From Sciurus carolinensis (taxonomy: Eukaryota > Chordata > Mammalia > Rodentia > Sciuridae): 64,000 bases of DNA. The notes beneath the pieces are model-generated. The model saw nothing but the letters and a program-made list of their open reading frames with translations. It did not search any database and had not been told where the DNA came from. Position 1 is the first letter of the stretch. Every line of letters begins with the position of its first letter. The stretch covers positions 34,360,741 through 34,424,740 of the forward strand of contig NC_062213.1 in assembly GCF_902686445.1 (NCBI RefSeq), written 5' to 3'. Below, piece by piece: positions 55,526-64,000 of this stretch. A program made the translations under genes and the position numbers.

Positions 55526-58500
55526 TAAATAAAAATCCTCATTAAATAACCTTTTTAAAATACATATTTTCAAATCCAGTGGCTTCAAAACACCTTAGCA
55601 GCTATCTCTCTTTGAACTCTGGAAGCTGAGGCAATGTGAAGCTCATGCATGATTTAGACTCTTTCTTCCTAACTACTGATATTCCTGATGTCACATTTGC
55701 TGTCATCCTGTGCTTTTGAGTCACTAATAGTACAGGGATCCATACTGATCCATCTTGTACATATAGTACGAGTGAGCTCTAAACTCATGTATGCCAAATC
55801 ATGGAAATCTGGGGAAGTTGCTGTATCCTATACTATATCCTATCCGATCCTGACTAATATACCTAGTAAAGTGTCCTGCACTGAACCAGTGTACAATTGA
55901 TATTCATTCATGTAAATGTGTTGGAGAAAATTAATTTAACACAGATTTTCCAATGTAATGTCCACATCATCCTAATGGTAGAAAACTTTGGTCCATGAAA
56001 GGAGACTAAAGAATACATAAGGGAGAGGTAGACACAAATAACTGTTAATAAAAAGTCAGCCCATCTTAAATGCTATAATAGGAAGATAATGAAGTGCTCA
56101 GAGAGCACAGAGTGAGATTGGATTAGCTCTGCTTGGGGGGTCTAAGAAGGACTCAAGGAGGATGTATCATTAAATCATTAAATCTATGCCTAGAAGAACT
56201 TCTCTGGATGGAAATGAGAAGCAAAGGAAAGGGCACAATGTGAACAAAGCCCACCCTGCAGTTCTGTTGGGTTACGGGGCTAAAATAATAATTAAATAAG
56301 GGCCTACAATAGTCCCATGCAGTTTTAACAACTGATAAAATCAAGAGATCCTTTTCTAGCTGCTAAACGATCTCACTAGACATCTGCATGAGAAAGATGA
56401 TATTTTACATCAGTAGCTCACATAGGGATAGCTGTTAAAGTGTTTTAAAGACACTACATTTTATAATACATATTTTTAAAATGTTATTTAATAAGCTGGG
56501 TTTTTAAGAACATCTTCCTATTCAAATTCTATTGTGCCCAAAACAAATTTGAGTTAGACATCAACCTACTAGAGACTGCTTGCTTGTGTACTTGCTAGCC
56601 AAGGAACATCCGCAATTGTTCACTCACATTTCATGAACAAGTTGCTTCGATGACATTGTGAGAAGCCAACAAGAGCATGTTTCCAGTCTCCTAAATCAGC
56701 TTATTCAGTCACTACTTGTGATCTGATCACTAAATAAAAATGATGTATCTTTGTTCTTTTGTTCTTGCAGCATTCTATTTCAGGTACCAATTTGCAAATT
56801 GGTCAAGAGAGATAGATTGTCCTGTGACACAAATAATCCTAAAATCTGAGTTACTTGATAAAGCAAAAGTATACCTCTTGCTGGTATTATATGCTCAGTG
56901 TGAGTTAAATTAGGGCTATGGGTCACTGTTACTCATGAATATAGATTGAGAGAGATACCACCATCCAGGGCATTGCTATCTTCTTAAATAGAGGAGGGAG
57001 AAACTACAGGATCATTCATGGAATCATCGCTGCCTCAGTTTAGCTCTGAAAAATATTTCTCTGATCAGAACTGCCCAGATGGCCCACATAACTTCATGGA
57101 GAACAAGGAACATCGAAAGCATGTTTGAGATAATTGTTGTCCCTGACCCAAAATCATTATGTAAAAATGTCAGAATCAAAAATGAAGAGACTGCCAGCAA
57201 GGGCCTTCAAATCAAGAGAAGGAAAAACACTGTAATAACACAAGATACTTGATAAACGTTTTCTGAAATCACTTCCATCTATAGCTGCCTCAATCAAAGC
57301 TGCCATTATTTGCAGAGAACTATGAGCAGGTAGGCTGAAACTAGTCCCCCAGGATGGCTCCAGACCAGAGAAGAAAGAACCTGGGTCATTTGTGTGTACT
57401 CTGAACCACTTTTCCTTTAGCCATTCCACTGTTCCCTTGATCAGATTCGAATTTGGAAGATTTGGGAGCTCAAAAATGACCTGTTAACTTGGGAGACCTG
57501 TGCAGTTCAAACTAACAACACAACCAAGTTTAGCCTCGCTCAAAACCAAAGTGAAAAAAGATACTTGAATAACCGTAAAATCACTCCAGACATTAGTAAG
57601 GCCATAGGAGCAAGGCCACCATCTCCACACTGAAAGTTCTGTGGGATTTGGACATCATTATCATCCTCAATTCACTCCTAGGGTGGAGGATGAGAACCTC
57701 TCTTTATTTGACTGAGGGAAATCTGGCTCCTCTCTGGGATTCTGCATTCCATGTCCTATTTCACTGCTTTAGTGCCTAGCCACGGGTCTAATCAAGTCCA
57801 CATACATTCGTACATCTGCTCTCATTCATTTAGATGGCAAGATGCCTGATGGAATTACCGTGATCCCGAGGCTCTGAATGTCAAAGCCCCAATAAACTGA
57901 GATAAACCACCTAAAAAACACAATGAGTGACAGCCTTTCTCCAGGAAGCCCCTTCTAAGCAACAGTGATGCCATGTTGACCCCATAAGGCTCTCCCCATA
58001 GTAGTCTATCCGCACGTCTATTCCAAATCTAAGAATAGCTGCAAGCAAAAGAAAACAAATACTCAGAATCTAAATGCACTTCTGCCTGCCAGGAGGACAG
58101 ACTGCAGAGCCGCAGGTGTTCAGGAAACCCAAGGCAGCCCTCTTCAGACCAGCCAAGTAATGGAAAATAACAACCATGTTTGCATTTTAAAAAATAAATA
58201 TTTAAAGTGCATGCTCTCTCTCCACCCCCTTATTTCACATTTCTTTTTGTCTTTACATCCATCTCCCTGAAGGTGAGCCATGCTGGCAGTTCTCACAATT
58301 ATTTCAACCACCTGAAAAGGCGCAAACTTCATCTGTGGAATCAGCCGGTCATGCTGTACATATCTATTCAGTATGGTATGAAATCCCTTTTTATTAAGCT
58401 GTATAAATGAAATCAGATAGAGGAGCAAATGCTTGTACCACATGTAGGGAAAGACTGTGGAGTCCCACAGAGAGGGAAACTTGATTGCATCAAGACAGAA

Positions 58501-58804
58501 CACGACTGGCAGGGCAGGGGAAGAAAGTGAGGGCAGGAGTTGCTCTGTGGCAGATGCTGTAACCATCCACTGTAGTGGAGAGTGAGCAGTAGGAGGAATG
58601 GGCTGAGCTGGTGACCAATGAGCATGGGTTACCCAAAGAATTCATCCAGCAGACTCTTTTTCAAAGCTCTCCTTGCCATTGGTCAAAAGGACCCTGCAAA
58701 CAAACAGCTTGTAGGAGCATGGAGAAGTAACTTCCAGCAGTAAATTGTTGAAAGGTGCTTGGATGAGGGTGAAAGAATCCTTAATTAATGTCTTAAAATA
58801 ACAG
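55526..58804. other. Unassigned, low-repeat sequence
   Basis: About 3.3 kb with no repeat I can name. The longest frame is a 140-codon minus frame at 58144-58566. It has hydrophobic stretches but no family resemblance, and is overlapped by 67- and 70-codon frames. Confidence 0.4.
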
Positions 58805-58905
58805 AATCTTAGAATGAGGTCATTTACCCCATCTGTTAATAAATATAGAAACTGAGTCTCAGGAAGGTGATATAAGATGCTCAAAGCCATAGAGCTACTT
58901 AGGCT
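58805..58905 (+). mobile_element. MIR-like fragment
   Basis: 'atttaccccatctgttaata' then 'aatatagaaactgagtctca' resembles the MIR centre. Short and decayed. Confidence 0.35.
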
Positions 58906-60750
58906 TTTGCTTTTCAAATAGGTTTTAGGTGAATTCTCATAAACTTCCATTTTAAAAGGAAAATAAAGAAAACTCACATCATCTCAATCATCATAATTGG
59001 AGCTTCCCCAGAAATGGACCCTAAGACAAGGATGCATTTTCAAGTTTGGGAAATGCAGGAATTACTGGTAGGAGAATGGGGAAGTAACAAAAAGAGTGTT
59101 AATAAGCCAATAAGACAATAAATGGTGTGTTAAGCAAATTGCTTTCTGGGCACTAGCAGACAAAAGTTTGGGAGATGGAATAGAACAAGTACTTGGGTTC
59201 TTTCACCTATGGAAAGAGGAAGCCACAGCATTTATCCATTAGTTCCCAACTGCCATTGGTTGAGGGTTGTGCCTAATAAAAGAGAATTCCCTGGACCTTC
59301 CAAGTCTGGTCTGCAGGTGAGTTGAGCAGACTTCCATTATTATACTCGGACAAAAAGTTGGAAATGTTGGCAGCTGGAAATTAGCATGAGTGCACAGAAA
59401 TGAAAAGGTCTGAGGATACATATGAGGTACCAACAAGGCCTGCTGTACCAATTAGAATTGATTTTTTTTGCTTTATCCATTATCTATTTAGTTCCATTTC
59501 TGCTCACCTCTATATCCTGGAAGACCACCCTTTTTTCTTGTTCACTATTTGCAGGCATAATAGGGGTGGCATGTATAAATGCTGTCTCAATAACTCATTT
59601 TTGCCCTCAGTCAAGTTTTGCAACTATACCATAAGTTCTACTTCATTGACTTGATATACATATAATATGTTTTGTAATCACCTATTTATCACTATGTCTT
59701 GCAATGCCCAACACAGATGCATAGATACACGTATTTTGTTAGCTTCAAAAACATGTTCCAAATTTCTGAATATTACAGTACTTTAAATTTAATGAGCCAT
59801 GAGAAGATTGAATTGATACCTGTTATACAGGTCACAGAATTTGGAAATATGACCTAATCCATGTCTTTGCTAATGTATCAGAGATATATGGGAATATATC
59901 ACTTCAGCTTTACAAATAAACATCTCACTGAGTTTTAAAAGAAGTCTGTGTCTTAAACAGTCTACTGATGCTGCCTAAAATACTATTTGGAAAGTTGATT
60001 TCTAGAATAGTTAAATTTAAAGTCATTTTAATGTACAAATTTCTGACAAGAACAAGAAGTGCAACCTATCACCCTGGGAAAAAAGATAAAATAAATGTAG
60101 ATTTAAAAAGACTTGAATTTCTTTAAAGCCCTCAGAAAATGTTACCATTTAGTAATGACATTCCCTATTCATTTGACCTCAGCTTGACACACTGAATTGC
60201 TCTGAACGGCTGTGGCCAGACACAGAAGTTCTCCATCATAACTCTTGCTTTTCTAATTTGTACAAAAATGCACATTAAAAGAATGCCAAGGCTACAGCCA
60301 GAGACAATAAAAGAAGCAAAGCCATAAGTAATTATAAAATTCACATCTACCAGTGCAAAGAGGTTACCAACATTTCCCCGCAAACTTTGATAACATTCCA
60401 CATGGAAATAGCTCAGACTCAGAGATATGCCAAGCTTCTTCCCCAATTCCATGGATTCAAAATGCCTGAATTAACAGTACCTGAACTTCTGTCTTTCAAA
60501 TTGAAATTTAAAAAGGAACACCTTTGTGCCTGTTTGATGCCTAACTGGATTGTAATATGATTATGAGGGAAGTGAGGTGAAGAGAGGAGGCGTTGAACTA
60601 TCTCAAGAAAACTCAGGAAGTAAAAAGATATACGAACTAATTTCCATGCCAGTGTTAGCTGTTCCCTATAATGGGACACTATGATGACTCAGCTCCATAA
60701 GGTGGAAGAGAGAAAGAGACTGAGATCACTCAGGTTTTAGTGATTCTGCA
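58906..60750. other. Unassigned sequence
   Basis: No confident repeat. The minus frame at 60165-60452 encodes a peptide with a long hydrophobic stretch. Confidence 0.4.
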
Positions 60751-60809
60751 TGGTTCTCAGCCTTGGTCGTATATTAGAATTACCCAGGAAACCAAAACGA
60801 ACAAATAAA

Positions 60810-60843
<34 letters not shown>

Positions 60844-60914
60844 GGACCTGGCATCTCTGAGACAAAACTTAGGAACAGAGATGATTTTAATGTTCATCCT
60901 GAGTTGAGAACCAC
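60751..60914. mobile_element. MER5A-like hAT DNA transposon, split by poly(A)
   Basis: The left end 'tggttctcagccttggtcgt' and the right end 'cctgagttgagaaccaccac' are matching terminal inverted repeats of the non-autonomous hAT-Charlie MER5A type. The centre is replaced or enlarged by a 30-base A run (60811-60840) and a short G5 stretch. Confidence 0.78.
60811..60840. repeat. Poly-A tract in the MER5A-like element
   Basis: Thirty A residues after 'caaataaac' and before 'gggggacctg'. Confidence 0.97.
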
Positions 60915-61059
60915 CACTCATTTTAGGTAGCAAAGCAAAGAATCACAATACTCATTACACATAGATACCTTTTGTTGATTTCCTACAAAGTCATGATCTA
61001 AATATTCAGTTGTCTATAAAAGCAAACATTTTATTTTAAAAGTATATAAGTATATACTT

Positions 61060-61285
61060 ACTTGGATTAGACAAAGTGGAATGAAGGGAAGGAAAAAGGA
61101 AATGGGAATGGGAAAGATAGTGGAATGCCTTAGTCGTAACTTTCCAATGTTCATACAAATACGTGACCAGTGAAACCCCACATCATGTGCAATCACAATG
61201 GGACCCTAATTAAAATAAGTTATATTCCATGTATGTCCAAATACACTCTACTGTCATGTATGTCTAAAAAGAACAAATTTTAAAA
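61060..61285 (+). mobile_element. L1 3' end, sense
   Basis: A purine-rich 'gggaaggaaaaaggaaatgg' block, 'gatagtggaatgccttagtc', 'ccccacatcatgtgcaatca' and 'acactctactgtcatgtatg' give the sciurid L1 end. Short, with an A-rich tail near 61270-61285. Confidence 0.92.
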
Positions 61286-61324
61286 AGTGAAAAAAATATA
61301 TAAGTATATAACTAATATATTGAC

Positions 61325-61420
61325 TTATTCTTTCAGCAGAAATTCACTGAACAACTATTGCATGCCAGAAACAGTAATAAGAATATATGTGTAAAGATTA
61401 ATAAAACATAGACTTTGAAC
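61325..61420 (-). mobile_element. L2-like 3' fragment, antisense
   Basis: 'cagcagaaattcactgaaca' and 'actattgcatgccagaaaca' resemble reversed L2. Tentative. Confidence 0.4.
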
Positions 61421-61629
61421 TTATGTGCAGATAAGAAGAAACACAATTGTTAATAGGATTATTACAATGTACTGGAATAAATATTTTAAGATATGAATGT
61501 AAAACAAAAAAGGAAGTAACAAATTCTACCTGGGGAAGTCATGAAGGGCCTTATAGCAAAGGTAAAAATTAAATATAAATTGAAAGTAAGTTTAAGTCTG
61601 GAGAACCTAAAGGATTTGATGCATTTTTT

Positions 61630-62604
61630 TTTCTCTTTTTAAAAATTCTTATTAGTGCATTGTAATTATACATAACAGTGGGATTCATTGTTATATACAT
61701 ATACAAGCACACAACATAATTTGGTCAATTTTATTCCATAATACCTCCCGTTCCCCTCTCCTCCTCCCTCCCCCAGTCCCCTTTCACTGTTGTACTGTCT
61801 CCCTTCCATTTTCATGAGATCCACTGTTTTTTTCCCATTTATACTCTGTAGCTTCCACATATGAGAGAAAATATAAGATCCTTGACTTTCTGAGTTTGAC
61901 TTCTTTCACTCAAGTTCATGCATTTCCATGCATATTACATATTTTCATTCTTCTTTATGACTGAATAAAACTCCGTAGTAGAGTTTTATTTATAACATTT
62001 TTTATATCCACTCATCTGTTGATGGACACCTAGGTTGGTTCCATAATTTGGCTACTGTAAATTGTGCTGCTATAAACATGCGTATGCATGTATCACTTTT
62101 GGTATGATGAGTTTAATTCTTCTGGATAAATACTGAGGAGAGTAGTATAGCTGGATCATATGGTGATTCTGTTCCTAGTCTTTTGAGGAATATCCATACT
62201 GATTTTCATAGTAGTTGTACTAACTTACAGTCCTACCAATGGTTTAAAAGTGATCCTTTTCCCCTGCATCCTCACCAGCATTTATTATTATTTTTATTCT
62301 TGCCAACTGTAATTCTGGAGTGAGATGAAATATCAGTGTAGTTTTGATTTGCATTTCTGATTGCTAAAGATGTTGAACATTTTGCTATATATTTGTTAGC
62401 CACTTGTATTTCCTTAATTTTTTCTGATAACTGTTGGGTTTTTTTATTTTTTTATTTATTTATTTTTTGTTCTTTTGTGTTCTGGATATGAATTTCCTGT
62501 CAGAAGAATAGCTTGCAAATATCTCTCCCATATTGTAAGTTCACTCTGCACATTCTTAATTGTTTCCTTTGCTGTGCAGAAACTTTTTTAATTTGATTCA
62601 AGTT
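61630..62604 (-). mobile_element. L1 3' end, second subfamily, antisense
   Basis: 'ttattagtgcattgtaatta', 'gtgggattcattgttatata' and a pyrimidine-rich 'ctctcctcctccctccccca' block form the 3' end. Then come 'ggacacctaggttggttcca', 'gatttgcatttctgattgct' and, deepest, 'ctttgctgtgcagaaacttt'. 5' truncated at about 62604. Confidence 0.88.
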
Positions 62605-62620
62605 TTTAAAACAACCTCCT

Positions 62621-63455
62621 GTGGGTAAGGGACTTATAAAGACATTTCTCCAAAGAAGATAGACAAATGCCAATCGACCCAAGAAAAGATTCTCAACATC
62701 ACTAATCACTCGGAAAGGCAAAAAAAACACAATGAGCTATGACTTTATACCATATAGAATGACTATTATCGAAATCCATAAAACAAAACAATGTTGGCAA
62801 GTAGGAGAAATCAAAAACGTATGCACAATTGGTGGGAATTAAAATTATATCTCCTATGAAAAACAATATAGCAGTTCCTCAAAACTATGAAAAATGGAAT
62901 TACCATGTGATCCAGCAAGTCCACAATTCTAATTTGGGCATTTAGCCAAAAGAATTGTAAACAATTTCTTTAAAAGTTATTTATTTGCATATTCAGGTTC
63001 ATAGAAGCATTGTTCACAGTAACTAAAACATAGAAACACCTCAATATCCATCAGTAGATGAATGAATAGCAAAATATAGTCTATACACACAACAGAATAT
63101 TATTCAGTCTTAAAAAGAAAAGAAAATCTGACATATCCTACAACCACTGAAGACTAATATAAGCCAGGTAAAAAGGCAGACAAACACTATGGGATGCCAC
63201 TTAGCTGAGGAAACCAACAGTCAAAATCATAAAAACAGAAAATGGAGTGGGGCTGCAAGGGCCTGGGAAGAGTAAGCAAAGGGCAGTTGCTTTTTAATGG
63301 GGACAGAATTTCAGCTTTGCAAGATGAAAAGAATCCAGGAGATGGATAATGGTGATGTCTGCACAACACGGGTGTGCTTGTCACCGAGCCATCGCCTGAA
63401 AGTGGCTAAGATGGCAAGTTTTACAGTAGGTGTTCTTAACCACAATTTTTTAACG
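62621..63455 (+). mobile_element. Older L1 3' part, sense
   Basis: 'agacatttctccaaagaaga', 'caacatcactaatcactcgg', 'aattggtgggaattaaaatt' and 'tattattcagtcttaaaaag' proceed to 'gtggctaagatggcaagttt', the 3' end of older L1M-type elements. Its 5' end abuts the 5' end of the antisense L1 to its left. Confidence 0.85.
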
Positions 63456-64000
63456 AGTCAACTTTTTTGACTCCCAATAACCTCTCAATAGCAGCACTTT
63501 CTGGAGACTCGTCTATGACGTTGAATAATCAGTTCCTCACTGGCGTGATGGAGCTGGCCCTGTGAGTCTGGCAGTGAAGAAAAGGTTGGCATGGGCTGCA
63601 TAGCGGTTTCTACACAGGTCAGTCTCGGAATAGTCACAGCCAAATGGCAGAGCTTGGGAGTCAGAAAAAGCTATGGCTTGAACTACACATACCGACTTTA
63701 CAAAACTACTAAAGAAAGAAGATCAGGAGTGATCAGAGACAGGATTTAAGTGAAGGAATATTGGAAATAGGAATGAGAGGCATCAGAGGTGGTGCTTGGG
63801 TTAAGCTATCCTTCCCATTCGCATTGCAGCAATTTATTTAAAAGTCCCTTTATTCCACTGTGTATCCAGTTTCTCATCTTCAGTTGCTGGAGCTTGGGCC
63901 CAAGAGTTTGAGATAGAAGATAAAACTGAGTTGATTGATTAAAACAGGAAGCAGACATGAACATTGGCAGTTAGAGAAATAAGTTTATGGCATTATCACT
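63456..64000. other. Unassigned sequence to the window end
   Basis: Ordinary-composition DNA without recognisable repeat or gene. Confidence 0.45.

Noticed and set aside
58144..58566. 140-codon minus frame
   Set aside because: No family resemblance, no splice context, overlapped by frames on both strands.

Overview
The window is nuclear DNA of a placental mammal, most likely a squirrel-family rodent (Sciuridae). It carries dimeric SINEs made of a 7SL/B1-like left part and an ID-type, tRNA-derived right part, which I recognise as the sciurid B1-dID or MEN-like design. It also has monomeric ID SINEs with a Pol III B-box-like block, a recurring L1 3' end of the type I associate with squirrels, and many MaLR LTRs. 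All family names come from recognising consensus patterns; no database search was run.

I find no protein-coding gene I can defend, no tRNA or rRNA gene, no CRISPR array and no bacterial or operon-like organisation. Long open frames are short, lack recognisable domains, and mostly fall in repeats or low-complexity DNA. The window reads as intergenic or deep intronic sequence. The nearest thing to a coding signal is one 119-bp exon-like segment at 47312-47430, with an acceptor, a donor and an open frame, reported only as a candidate.

Layout. 1-4.3 kb: an L1 with an inverted CpG-rich 5' end joined to a forward 3' end, next to an older L1 ORF2 remnant that holds a nested antisense MaLR LTR. 4.3-12.8 kb: two antisense MaLR LTRs, MIR and L1 scraps, and microsatellites; one MIR is split by an unidentified A-tailed insert. 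12.8-14 kb: antisense L1 3' ends. 15.9-29.2 kb: LTR-rich, with an ERVL-like antisense LTR and four sense MaLR LTRs, ID SINEs with clear target-site duplications, a fresh 101-bp tandem duplication, and L2. 29.5-37.8 kb: the most rearranged part, with MIR, MLT1, opposed L1 pieces, a B1-ID SINE split by an inverted L1 fragment, a 177-bp purine tract ending in a G-quadruplex motif, and AT-rich expansions. 37.8-60.7 kb: mostly low-repeat DNA with scattered MIR, L2, MLT1 and ID copies, the place to look for conserved regulatory elements. 60.7-64 kb: a MER5A-like hAT element broken by a poly(A) tract, then opposed L1 fragments.

No novel multi-gene system is visible. The interest lies in retrotransposon integration structures, structure-prone repeats and the possible exon.
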